DNA from: Vibrio ostreicida
GTDB lineage: Bacteria; Pseudomonadota; Gammaproteobacteria; Enterobacterales; Vibrionaceae
Assembly: GCF_013074385.2 (NCBI RefSeq)
Contig: NZ_JABEYA020000008.1
Span: 1 to 64,000, forward strand
Direction: 5' to 3'
DNA: 64,000 nt
In this document: positions 56,149 to 64,000 of the stretch, piece by piece
How the letters are laid out: each line of letters opens with the position of its first letter
How positions within the stretch are numbered: the first letter of the stretch is position 1
Made by a program: the position numbers and the translations under genes
Notes under the pieces: generated by a model
Seen by the model: only the letters and a program-made list of their open reading frames with translations
Told to the model about the DNA's origin: nothing
The model's database searches: none

Positions 56149-57225
56149 TTAGATCCCCTCTTCCTTTATCCAAGCTTTGACCTGCTGCCCAGACACTAAC
56201 TCGTCAACGCCCGCTTCGACAATCAGATCACCTTGTCGTAAGCCAGAGACAACCTCTCCATTTGGACTAAGCTGCACTGCCACAGTTTCAAGCAGTGTAG
56301 AAACGGGATTGAATCGAAATAAGGTGCCACTGCCAGATTGCTTCGTCACCCAGGCCGTCTCAGGTATACGAATCGTCGCTTTCGCTTGGGTATTCACCAG
56401 ATGCACCTGCCCTGTCATACCGGGCAACAAGTTTAGTGTCTTTGGTCGTTGAATCATCACGCTTGCCTTGTAACTATTGGTCTCCTCATCCGCTTGCGTC
56501 GAAATTTCTTTAAACTCCGCTGAAATAAACTTATCAGGGTGACTGTCCATCGATACCTCCAGCTCAGAATCGCTAATATTGGAGAGACCCTGCTTATCGG
56601 CATAGCTGACTGGCACATTGAAGGTAACGTCGAGCACACTGTTGTCCATAAGGTTGAACACGGGCTGATTAACCGACACCACTTGGTGCTGTTTGGCAAA
56701 GATTATCGAGACAACCCCGTCAAATGGGGCTCTTATCTGGGTAAAGTTCAGTCGTGTTTGAGCCTGTTCAAACGTCGCCTTTGTTGCGATGTATTGGGCC
56801 TGTGTACGATCAAAATCGTCGGTACTGATCAACTTTTTATCATGCAGTAGCTTCGCTCGCTCAAACTCGGTGGTCGCCAAACTGTATTGTGCTTCACGTG
56901 CATCCAAATCAAGTTGATAATCATTGGGATCCAAGGCCGCCAACATATCGCCTTTCTTGACGACACTGCCCATTCTGACATTCAACTGTTCCATCTCACC
57001 CGCAACCTGAAAAGACAAACTTGCGCGATTAGCCGCTTCTATTTGGGCAATGAATGAATCTCTCTGAATCATGGTGATATCCGCCACTTCCATCAATTTC
57101 ACTGGTGTGACAACCGATGTGTCCGGCTCAGAATTGGCGTTATTGCACCCGAACAAAATAATGGATAAAGCACCGACAACTAACGGTTGCATGCTCAATT
57201 TAGCCGTGAATAGGGACCTTGCCAT
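56149..57225 (-). CDS. RND efflux periplasmic adaptor (lipoprotein), first of two
   Basis: A 358-residue membrane-fusion protein and first gene of the pump operon. The lipobox ILFGC gives lipidation at about residue 27. Lipoyl halves are MGSVVKKGDMLAALDPNDYQ (about 85-104) and FTQIRAPFDGVVSII, separated by a short hairpin. It is separated from the second adaptor by one base, so translation is coupled. The divergent TetR gene at 57413 is the probable regulator. Confidence 0.92.
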   Translation of the reverse strand: MARSLFTAKLSMQPLVVGALSIILFGCNNANSEPDTSVVTPVKLMEVADITMIQRDSFIAQIEAANRASLSFQVAGEMEQLNVRMGSVVKKGDMLAALDPNDYQLDLDAREAQYSLATTEFERAKLLHDKKLISTDDFDRTQAQYIATKATFEQAQTRLNFTQIRAPFDGVVSIIFAKQHQVVSVNQPVFNLMDNSVLDVTFNVPVSYADKQGLSNISDSELEVSMDSHPDKFISAEFKEISTQADEETNSYKASVMIQRPKTLNLLPGMTGQVHLVNTQAKATIRIPETAWVTKQSGSGTLFRFNPVSTLLETVAVQLSPNGEVVSGLRQGDLIVEAGVDELVSGQQVKAWIKEEGI

Positions 57226-57249
57226 TTGGTGACCTCACGCATTTTATAT

Positions 57250-57263
57250 TACACATTTGTGCA
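57250..57263. promoter_or_regulatory. Candidate operator between the pump operon and its TetR gene
   Basis: TACACATTTGTGCA is an imperfect inverted repeat (CACA/TGTG core) located 25 bases upstream of the first adaptor start, in the divergent spacer. TetR-family repressors usually bind such palindromes. The site is short and other palindromes may exist in this AT-rich spacer. Confidence 0.3.
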
Positions 57264-57412
57264 GTATATTGTTTATATCATTCAAATCAATACTTATTTA
57301 CCATGTGTATAGTAAAAAACTTTGATATTCTATAGTGACGGGAACGTTATAAGATGAAAAGCAAAACGATTTCTGGTAGAAATACCGCCGTCAAAATTAA
57401 TTGAATGGAACA

Positions 57413-58120
57413 ATGACAGAAAGAAAGCAAGGTCGCCGAAGTGCGCAAGATGCAGAGAAGACAAAATGTGAGATACTCAGAGTCGCGTCTGAGTTATTTT
57501 GCTCCCTCGGTTACGAGCGGGTATCTCTACGTAACATCAGCGAACAAGCTGGGGTTTCCCACAGCCTGATCAGGCACCATTTCGGCAGTAAAGAAAAAAT
57601 TTGGCATGCCATTAGCGATAATTTAGATCGCTACATGGAAAACTATATGCATACGCTTATTGATAACATGCCACAAAATATCACCGCCAATGTGAAATTA
57701 TACTTGTTATCCGTCCAACTTTTAGCGCATTTGCTGACCTTCAAACAACCGATACAGCTGATTGCGGACGCCGTAAGGCAGGAAGACTCTTTGTTCGATT
57801 ACTTTATCGATAACTCGGGAGAGCTAGAAGCGTTGGTCAACAGCATTGCCGATGATTACAATCAGGCCTTCCCTGAATCCAAGGTGAAAATTTGGGAAAT
57901 CAAATGGCAGATGATTATGTTTGCCCACGGAGCGGCAAGCCTAGCCCCTTTTATGAAAGAAACCTGGGTTGACGAAACTAGCGATGATCAGGAATGTTTA
58001 CTCAAACATTGGGACATGTTTAACCAAATGATGGTCAGTCGCTTGCATGTTCCACAAGCCTTTGTATTACAGCCCAGCAGTGTGGATGAGTTAGTCTTTG
58101 AATTACCCTGTCAGGGTTAA
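57413..58120 (+). CDS. TetR/AcrR family transcriptional regulator
   Basis: About 235 residues. The N-terminal DNA-binding domain is recognised from ILRVASELFCSLGYERVSLR and ISEQAGVSHSLIRHHFGSKE (about 25-70). The C-terminal ligand domain (about 90-215) is helical and not assigned to a subfamily. It is divergent from the RND pump operon, so repression of the pump and relief by a substrate is likely (inference from arrangement). ATG 57413 is chosen over TTG 57401. Confidence 0.88.
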   Translation: MTERKQGRRSAQDAEKTKCEILRVASELFCSLGYERVSLRNISEQAGVSHSLIRHHFGSKEKIWHAISDNLDRYMENYMHTLIDNMPQNITANVKLYLLSVQLLAHLLTFKQPIQLIADAVRQEDSLFDYFIDNSGELEALVNSIADDYNQAFPESKVKIWEIKWQMIMFAHGAASLAPFMKETWVDETSDDQECLLKHWDMFNQMMVSRLHVPQAFVLQPSSVDELVFELPCQG

Positions 58121-58147
58121 AAAAGTCTGCGTAACGCAGACTTTTTT
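58119..58147. terminator. Bidirectional terminator between tetR and tssL
   Basis: AAAAAAGTCTGCG / CGCAGACTTTTTT stem with a three-base loop and A/T tracts on both sides. It ends both the TetR gene and the type VI operon, overlapping the tssL stop region. Confidence 0.92.
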
Positions 58148-58937
58148 ATTGGAAATTTTCCAGTAATGTTTGGAATTTAGTATCAATCACTAAATACGTC
58201 GCCACATACATTAAAGAGAATATTATCGCCGAGACACCCAAAATGATCCGAGGTGGGATAACTCTTTTCAAAGGTTGCTTGATATACTTCGCCTTTAGAT
58301 TGACCAAAGACACCTTTTCATTTTCCGCTAACCTTTCATCCTTAATCAGACGGTACACGGTGTTAGCAATATCCGATAATTGTTCTTTACCTCGCTCTTC
58401 TCGACCATACTTGCCTTGAAAGCCCAATTGGATCAATAAATAAAGCAGTTCGATAACATAACGATAACGTCTAGGATCCGCTTTTAATCTCTCTAAAATG
58501 GTAAAGAATTTGTCGCCGCCGGATGTCTCGTTATGAAACTCGGCAAGCAAACTATTTTGGCTCCAGTTACTGTTGGCTCCCCATTCTTCGCGACATACAG
58601 ATTCGTCTATCGCTGCGCACAAACAATAACGAATCACGAGGATGGAAGCTCTGTCCACTTCCATCTCATTGAGCTTGCGTTCACCTTTGCGGATCTCTCG
58701 AGCAATTTGCTCACGAAATGGCATCGGGTCTTCCAACCAAGGGATTGACGACATACAAGATAGACAAGCGATCAACCACGAAAACTGATCGACCAATGGG
58801 TTAACCCCCATCGTTTCAATCAGGGGGTCTTTAACCGCGATGTTTCTCGAAAGGTCTGGAGCGGGCATCACCTCCATTGGCTTGCCCGGCTCCGGCTGAA
58901 AGAGAACAACTGTCACATCGCTATCTATATAACTCAT
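58146..58937 (-). CDS. tssL: Type VI secretion protein TssL (DotU family)
   Basis: A 263-residue protein with the DotU/IcmH domain (about 40-215, VDQFSWLIACLSCMSSIPW, CLCAAIDESVCREEWG, LLYLLIQLGFQGKYG) and a single membrane helix near the C-terminus (about 230-252). No peptidoglycan-binding OmpA-like domain follows. TssL is an inner-membrane part of the type VI membrane complex with TssJ and TssM. It is last in the operon, overlapping tssK by four bases, and a bidirectional terminator follows. Confidence 0.94.
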   Translation of the reverse strand: MSYIDSDVTVVLFQPEPGKPMEVMPAPDLSRNIAVKDPLIETMGVNPLVDQFSWLIACLSCMSSIPWLEDPMPFREQIAREIRKGERKLNEMEVDRASILVIRYCLCAAIDESVCREEWGANSNWSQNSLLAEFHNETSGGDKFFTILERLKADPRRYRYVIELLYLLIQLGFQGKYGREERGKEQLSDIANTVYRLIKDERLAENEKVSLVNLKAKYIKQPLKRVIPPRIILGVSAIIFSLMYVATYLVIDTKFQTLLENFQ

Positions 58938-60259
58938 GTTCTAACCGCCCACAGCTGTAGAGACAGATTTGCAAAATCACCTGATACATGTACAGCGATC
59001 GCCGATGCTTTTTCCAAAGCAGACCACTCTTCACTGGAACGATCGAGTTCAAAATACGTGTATCCAGCGTGGTAAGGCAATGCGCGTGGAACAACAGGCA
59101 TCGGCTTAATACCAATTCCTGGAAGCTGCAAGTTGATTAAATCACGGATATTATCCATCGCACCAATTTTCGTCTGAGTGACAAATTGTGTATGAAGAAT
59201 ATCAAGCGTCACATCCGCTTTCACTGCTAATATGAAGGTTGCAGATTCAACCACCTTCTTATCAGGGATCACAGCGGTGCGGATCCCAAAGTTCTGTTCT
59301 TTTAATGTCAGCGGAATAGCGCGTTGCTCTGACATAACACTCAAGGTACGTTTGGCGTTGTCTAGCGTACGTGATAGACAGTGGGTCAAATCACCGTGGT
59401 TGTATTCAATAAACTCAGGCGGTCTTCTAGAGACGGTACATAGAGTAGCCAGCTCTCCTTCAGCTTGAAGCAACAAGCGGTAAAGAGACTCAGGATGCAC
59501 TCCCTCAACGCTGGCGAGATGCCAAAATAGCGGCTCATATCGATTCAGTGTTTGTAACAACATAAAATCCGAAACCGTAGACACACCTTGCTGATCAACC
59601 GTACCCAAGCGTTCAACAATCGACTCAGCTCGGTGCTTCAACATTGACGCAAATTCATTGGTAAACTTCTTGAGTACAATAGACGCGCTAATATCAAGAC
59701 AGGTTGGGATATACGTTTCATCCAAGACAACACTACCGTCAGGTTTAACCTCTGAAATTTTTAAGATTGGGATGGCGGTGTAGGCACTGCGATCTTCATC
59801 TTCATACATCAGACGAAATGTGAGTTTACCGACTGCAATGTTAGCCGTATCTTCACTGTCGTAGCTCGAATCAACCGCATCCTGATGTTGAACCAAATAA
59901 CGCGCACCATCTCGGTCGGAACCAAAGAGTTCTTCACGTTCAGAAGGCAGTGGGCAACACAAATAAAGAACTTTATCCGTTATCGATGGGTCGACCTCTT
60001 TGACATCCGGCACTTCCGCCAGAACGGGCAAATCAAAAGGCGTTTTATCCTGAAGAATACCGACGGCACGAGTTACGGACACTTTACCTTGAGTTAATAA
60101 ATCTGTGTTGATTTCGATGCGGTTCACTCCCCAGTGGAGCGGTGAACTGCTGGAAAATAGCATAGAACTTAATTTGGTCTGGGCACGATCAAACTGCTGA
60201 AAGTGCTGTGGCTTCATGAACATGCCATCCTGCCACACTACCGGATTAAATAACGACAT
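58934..60259 (-). CDS. tssK: Type VI secretion baseplate protein TssK
   Basis: A 441-residue protein with the characteristic TssK start (VVWQDGMFMKPQHFQQFDR) and the C-terminal segments FGIRTAVIPDKKVVESATFI and YTYFELDRSSEEWSAL. TssK forms trimers linking baseplate wedges to the TssL-TssM membrane complex. It has no paralogue in contractile phages of the T4 type. Full length; upstream tssJ ends 11 bases before. Confidence 0.95.
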   Translation of the reverse strand: MSLFNPVVWQDGMFMKPQHFQQFDRAQTKLSSMLFSSSSPLHWGVNRIEINTDLLTQGKVSVTRAVGILQDKTPFDLPVLAEVPDVKEVDPSITDKVLYLCCPLPSEREELFGSDRDGARYLVQHQDAVDSSYDSEDTANIAVGKLTFRLMYEDEDRSAYTAIPILKISEVKPDGSVVLDETYIPTCLDISASIVLKKFTNEFASMLKHRAESIVERLGTVDQQGVSTVSDFMLLQTLNRYEPLFWHLASVEGVHPESLYRLLLQAEGELATLCTVSRRPPEFIEYNHGDLTHCLSRTLDNAKRTLSVMSEQRAIPLTLKEQNFGIRTAVIPDKKVVESATFILAVKADVTLDILHTQFVTQTKIGAMDNIRDLINLQLPGIGIKPMPVVPRALPYHAGYTYFELDRSSEEWSALEKASAIAVHVSGDFANLSLQLWAVRT

Positions 60260-60270
60260 TGGGTTGTCCT

Positions 60271-60771
60271 TTAAAAATAACTTTGTTCAATTCCACGCGT
60301 AGAGTTAAACGAAAGCTCGCTTCCCTCCAGCATCAGTTTTAAATAGTATTCCGATTTTTCTTCAACCACTTGTACTTTGCGCCATGAGGAACCATTGATA
60401 TCACGAAAGGCAGCAGAAAAACCAAGTGCACGCGTTCCAGGATCGAGAGTCAGTATTTCGTGGATATTTTCCCCCGGTTGCAACTGATACTCGTATCGCT
60501 TGATGTATTCATCGCCTAAAGAGGCTTTATCATTCTCAAACAGTGCAAAAAAATCCAGATTTCTGAACAACACTGGTGAACTCAATTCATGAATGCGCAG
60601 AATGACTGGTGAAGGTTGCCCACCCTCTCGCTTATTAAGCGTTGGTGAAGCCTCGATGATCAATTCAATCGAGGCCGTTTCTGGTGTAATGCCACTGGAC
60701 TCTTTAAACTGATCCCACATTGAACAGCCACTCAATACTACCGTTAAAAGCACAACAATAAATTTACGCAT
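60271..60771 (-). CDS. tssJ: Type VI secretion outer-membrane lipoprotein TssJ
   Basis: A 166-residue lipoprotein; the signal ends in VLSGC (Cys about 16). The mature domain has the transthyretin-like TssJ pattern, with ELIIEASPTLNKREGGQPSPV, LRIHELSSPVLFRNLDFFAL and ILTLDPGTRALGFSAAF. TssJ anchors TssM at the outer membrane. It overlaps the tagH end by eight bases. Confidence 0.94.
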   Translation of the reverse strand: MRKFIVVLLTVVLSGCSMWDQFKESSGITPETASIELIIEASPTLNKREGGQPSPVILRIHELSSPVLFRNLDFFALFENDKASLGDEYIKRYEYQLQPGENIHEILTLDPGTRALGFSAAFRDINGSSWRKVQVVEEKSEYYLKLMLEGSELSFNSTRGIEQSYF

Positions 60772-62176
60772 ATTTTTCTTTTAGTAACCTGTTGTAGTTT
60801 TCCTGAACAAGTTTGTTCGTCCCCAAACCGTGCACGCCCTTTAAGCTCTCCAAATAATGCAGTTTGTAGCTATCCCACAGCTTTTGTTTAGCAAGAAAAC
60901 CTTTCTTTCCAGCTTTCTGCTCAAACACCATAGGATCGTAATGACCGACACTTTCTTGAACATAACGGTTTACCGCTTGTTCATAGAGAGATTGATGCTC
61001 GTTGATCTCATCGAGCATCTGTTCAACCAGCTCATTGGGCGTCAGCATACTTTGGTTATTGAGGTCTAGCATCAAACTGATTAGATCCGTATCGGGCGCA
61101 GATGATGATTGTTTGAGCGTTTCTATTTCCGTCAAGTCACTTTGAAGCTTGTTAATACATAAACGCAGACACATCCCCATTTGTTCAAATAATTTAGGAT
61201 CGTGACCAAACAATTGATTCTCACTCACCCCGAGCCCTTTTTTAAAAGAAGACAGCAGGTCATCGGGTGTGCCCTCGGTAAAGGGACGCTCAGCAGGGAC
61301 CTCTGAATGAGATTCCATCGTCGGTGTGGTTAGCTCTTCCCATTGTTCACTACTGGCAACGTTCGTCTGACCGTTGGACAACGATGAGGGGGCAGGTTCA
61401 GCAGACAAGTGAGAGGGTGCCAAACGCTGTGCTTTGCCCACAGAGTTAACATGGGGTGCCTCTACAGATTGAGACTCGAAAGCCGTTGCTGCTTTATCCG
61501 AACGTAGGCTGTCGGCCTCTGACATCCAGTCCTCTGGTATCAAACTAGGAACATCAAATTCGGAATACACGCTCAGGCTGTCGTCGGCGATCTGGCGTTG
61601 GGATTCACTTGAAACCACAAAATGGTCGAGCTCATCACTTTCATTACGAATCAAATGGTCATCACTTTTATCGAGCGAAAATTCAAGATGGGCAACCGGG
61701 TCTGTCGCATCAGAATCTGCCGAGCGAGTCTCCATAAATATATCTTCGAGCGCACCCTGCTCAACGTGATCTTCGTGTGCTTCGCCAAGATTCACCAGCG
61801 GGTCGGTTGTGTCTCTTTCCGGAGTAATATCATAAGCAATGTCGGCTGCATTCGTGGTGCGCTCAACGCTGATCGCCAATTCATACTGCCCCAACACGAT
61901 AACGTCACCTTCATGAATTGGAATCGGTTGGTTTTTCAATAACTTGTTGCCATTGACTAAAAGTCCATTGGTACTCACATCACTGATGTAGTAGCCGTCC
62001 CCATACACACTGAGTAAGCAATGTGTGCTGGATATGTAGCGGTTATGATCGACCAAGGGCACAGAACAACCTGGGTTGCGGCCGATCGAGCCACCACTTT
62101 CCGGCAACTCGACGAATTTCGCTCCCGTGTACTCTTCAGGATGCTTTGAAATGACTATAACCAAGCGCTCTAACAA
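60764..62176 (-). CDS. tagH: Type VI secretion-associated FHA domain protein TagH
   Basis: A 470-residue protein. An N-terminal FHA domain (about 25-105) has GGSIGRNPGCSVPLVDHNRY, ISSTHCLLS and VSTNGLLVNGNKL, with the phosphothreonine-binding Arg and Ser kept. A long acidic low-complexity linker (about 115-310) leads to a C-terminal helical domain (about 315-470) of the TagH/ImpI type. FHA proteins link type VI assembly to Ser/Thr kinase PpkA signalling in some systems. No ppkA or pppA gene is visible within this window. Confidence 0.92.
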   Translation of the reverse strand: MLERLVIVISKHPEEYTGAKFVELPESGGSIGRNPGCSVPLVDHNRYISSTHCLLSVYGDGYYISDVSTNGLLVNGNKLLKNQPIPIHEGDVIVLGQYELAISVERTTNAADIAYDITPERDTTDPLVNLGEAHEDHVEQGALEDIFMETRSADSDATDPVAHLEFSLDKSDDHLIRNESDELDHFVVSSESQRQIADDSLSVYSEFDVPSLIPEDWMSEADSLRSDKAATAFESQSVEAPHVNSVGKAQRLAPSHLSAEPAPSSLSNGQTNVASSEQWEELTTPTMESHSEVPAERPFTEGTPDDLLSSFKKGLGVSENQLFGHDPKLFEQMGMCLRLCINKLQSDLTEIETLKQSSSAPDTDLISLMLDLNNQSMLTPNELVEQMLDEINEHQSLYEQAVNRYVQESVGHYDPMVFEQKAGKKGFLAKQKLWDSYKLHYLESLKGVHGLGTNKLVQENYNRLLKEKYA

Positions 62177-62187
62177 AGCTCTATCCT

Positions 62188-62790
62188 CTAGAAAAGAAGT
62201 GACACAGTAAGTTCGAGACCGCCCAAACCATCATTATATACAGGCAAGATGTAAGAAACCTGCGGTACTATCTGAATGTGCGCATCTGGGTCCCCCCCCA
62301 GCTTGATGACACTACCTAGGCTGACGACCGCACCCGCTTCGAACTGGTCGATTTCATCCAGTTGCTCACCGTACTTATAGCCCTTGCTATCAACAACCCA
62401 ACGATTTGAATACTGGCTATAGGCGGCCGAAACACCCGCACCTATATAAGGTGTGAAAACTGACCAAGTGCCGAGTGCGTATTGAGGGACAATCCGAAAC
62501 TCATAATTGGTCACTTCCTGATAAATCCCATTTGCAGGCGCATCGACAGATTCATTGAGATAATTAAACCCCAACCACCAACGCCAGCGATTATTATCTT
62601 CATCAATTGGTCGTGTATGAACAAGACCGTAACGCATAGCATTACTGGTCCCGCTGTCCCCTTGCTTATAATCAATGCTATCGATACTTAGCATGTTGAT
62701 AGAACCGCCGTAGCGCTCCCCTTTCGCGTTTGCTGAAATTGGCACTGAGCAGGCAAGCACCAATAAGCCCAATCGAGTTAGCTTGGTCAT
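62188..62790 (-). CDS. Outer-membrane beta-barrel-like protein at the head of the type VI operon
   Basis: A 200-residue protein with a signal peptide (about 1-22, ending SANA) followed by alternating hydrophobic strands with turn residues, ending in Phe (ELTVSLLF), as expected of an eight-strand outer-membrane barrel. No specific family is recognised. It is 11 bases upstream of tagH and is probably co-transcribed with tagH-tssJ-tssK-tssL. Its place in the operon suggests a role at the outer membrane linked to type VI secretion; this is inference. Confidence 0.65.
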   Translation of the reverse strand: MTKLTRLGLLVLACSVPISANAKGERYGGSINMLSIDSIDYKQGDSGTSNAMRYGLVHTRPIDEDNNRWRWWLGFNYLNESVDAPANGIYQEVTNYEFRIVPQYALGTWSVFTPYIGAGVSAAYSQYSNRWVVDSKGYKYGEQLDEIDQFEAGAVVSLGSVIKLGGDPDAHIQIVPQVSYILPVYNDGLGGLELTVSLLF

Positions 62791-63258
62791 CCTTTCATCC
62801 TCAAAGGGTCTAAAGTCAAATCAATAATAATGATTGAGCAAAATAGCAGGCTATTTTAAAAATACAAGTACCAAGGTAAAAAGCGGGGCAATTCTGTCTT
62901 TTCTCCTAGCCGTACCTGCTTTTCGACTATGAAAATGGGTATTTTAACTAGTGCTCAAACCTCAGATGGTCTGGTGTTTTTTTGAACTCATCTTCATCAA
63001 TCGTTAATAGTACATCGACCCATTAATCAAACTAGGCATAAAAACCCCAAAATTAATTGATAGGATTATCATTTAGAGCTATAACTCTATTGTTCAAGAT
63101 CACAATTATTAAACTTTAATTAGGTTTAATCATTTATTATTTACAATTCACTTTCCACCGCTTTAAAATCCCATCCGAAAATAAATAAACATAAATAAAT
63201 ATGCAACGTTCAGCGTTGTCCTTACATTTCTGCAATTAACGTCATTTGGATAGGCTTA
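62791..63258. other. Divergent promoter region of the type VI cluster
   Basis: About 470 AT-rich bases between the left-going operon and tssA. No gene recognised. I looked for a sigma-54 (GG-N10-GC) element, common in Vibrio type VI loci, and did not find a convincing one. Confidence 0.5.
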
Positions 63259-64000
63259 ATGTACTTTTCAGACTTTGCTCGTAGGCCAGTAGACGAGCTG
63301 AACCCTTGCGGGGTGAACCCAAATAATTTGGAAGAATTCGAAGAAATAAAGCGACAAATCAATAATATTAATAAGGTCACTGGGCGAGTATCTTGGAAAA
63401 AGGTACAACAGTTATCTAAAGCTATTTTAAAGTCCGAGAGTAAGGACCTACGTTGTGGTTGCTACTATACTGTTGCAGCAGCGCACAATGATGGATTAAA
63501 TGGCTTCGTCGATGGGTTGAATGCCATCTATGATTTGTGTGTCGTTTACTGGTCATCCTCGTTTCCAGAAGTTTCAAAAACCAGTGCTAGAGTTGGCGCG
63601 TTTGAGTGGCTGGTCGAACATGCTGAAAAGCGTGTCAAGCAATTCAACATTTCTGCGGATGACAGAGTCGTTCTTGAAGCGGGGCACAGGATTTGTCTTC
63701 GTATCGAAGAAGAGCTTCGGCTGCATTATGGACATAAAGCCCCTTCATTAGGTGGCGTGCGTCGTTTGTTTGGCCAGTATATCGATGAATTAAAAGAACA
63801 AGAAGAACGCCAACAAGAAGCTAGCCAGCGAAAGAAAAAAGAATCCAACCCTCCGACTCAGGCAATGATGTCTGGCGGGATATCCGTCAACGTCAAACCA
63901 CCCAATTCAGTAGCCCAACAGCCCAAAGCCGATCAAAGCAATGAGAAAAATTACTCTGTGTTGATAAGCGTTGCAGCTGTCACCTTACTGTTTATTTTCG
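63259..64000 (+). CDS. tssA: Type VI secretion protein TssA (VasL-like), partial at right edge
   Basis: Open from ATG 63259 to the edge (247 codons seen). The N-terminal ImpA domain (about 1-140) has the family's PVDELNPCGVNPNNLEEFEE opening. Then comes a charged coiled segment (about 170-195) and, at the edge, a membrane helix starting YSVLISVAAVTLLFIF (about 232). A TssA-type N-domain followed by a membrane helix is the layout of VasL rather than of the soluble TssA. It runs away from the tagH operon and begins the second half of the type VI cluster, which must carry tssM, clpV and others beyond the window. Confidence 0.85.
   Translation, partial: MYFSDFARRPVDELNPCGVNPNNLEEFEEIKRQINNINKVTGRVSWKKVQQLSKAILKSESKDLRCGCYYTVAAAHNDGLNGFVDGLNAIYDLCVVYWSSSFPEVSKTSARVGAFEWLVEHAEKRVKQFNISADDRVVLEAGHRICLRIEEELRLHYGHKAPSLGGVRRLFGQYIDELKEQEERQQEASQRKKKESNPPTQAMMSGGISVNVKPPNSVAQQPKADQSNEKNYSVLISVAAVTLLFIF

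Noticed and set aside
62791..63258. Sigma-54 promoter for the type VI genes
   Set aside because: No element with both GG and GC at the right spacing and acceptable flanks could be found by eye.
1..64000. CRISPR arrays, insertion sequences, prophage or rRNA genes
   Set aside because: No regularly spaced repeats, transposase or integrase frames, phage structural genes or rRNA segments were recognised.

Overview
The window reads as a Vibrionaceae chromosome, most probably a Vibrio and probably its second chromosome. This is inferred from family content: a prtV-type M6 protease next to a thermolabile-hemolysin-type GDSL lipase, a second FabH beside trxC, a phaB-phaA-phaP-phaC operon, an Aer-like receptor, type VI secretion genes, and many chemotaxis and c-di-GMP proteins. 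Base composition is moderate (mid-40s % G+C by eye), with AT-rich spacers. I cannot name the species.

Layout. 1-5.1 kb: the 3' end of a transketolase gene, an Lrp/AsnC regulator divergent from a Gate-domain membrane protein, an Aer-type receptor and a CHASE4-like/GGDEF cyclase. 5.4-8.1 kb: a small ORF overlapping a divergent YcaO gene, then YkgJ, GNAT and a frameshifted GFA gene. 8.3-18.4 kb: housekeeping genes (ylqF, a CobW GTPase, a TDT transporter, sbcDC, a FabH-like synthase, a frameshifted trxC, a DUF4174 protein). 19-22.8 kb: an accessory locus with a XaxA-type alpha-pore-forming toxin subunit carrying a signal peptide and an unrecognised 801-residue exported partner, next to tRNA-Cys and tRNA-Leu. 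23-26.5 kb: YjbR, HopJ and a Cache-type chemoreceptor. 27-35.2 kb: a 2-oxoacid dehydrogenase E1alpha/E1beta/E2 operon, a second diguanylate cyclase, and etfB-etfA divergent from ETF-ubiquinone oxidoreductase, with a LiuR-like palindrome in the shared promoter. These fit branched-chain amino acid or acyl-CoA oxidation feeding the quinone pool. 35.3-41 kb: azurin, NUDIX, a secreted Zn-protease-like lipoprotein, an aminotransferase, and nrdD-nrdG behind a consensus FNR box. 41.4-46.3 kb: the secreted virulence-type block, with a stand-alone propeptide-like protein, PrtV and TLH. 46.4-51.4 kb: a YgeA-like racemase homologue and the PHA operon. 52-58.1 kb: an RND pump with two lipoprotein adaptors and a divergent TetR regulator. 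58.1-64 kb: part of a type VI secretion cluster (beta-barrel protein, tagH, tssJ, tssK, tssL, and a divergent tssA cut by the window edge).

The strongest candidates for undescribed biology are the exported XaxA-like/801-residue pair, the small ORF-YcaO couple, the free-standing PrtV-propeptide homologue, and an NrdD that has lost its ATP-cone. Two genes (GFA family, trxC) are frameshifted; sequencing error and true decay cannot be separated from this sequence alone.
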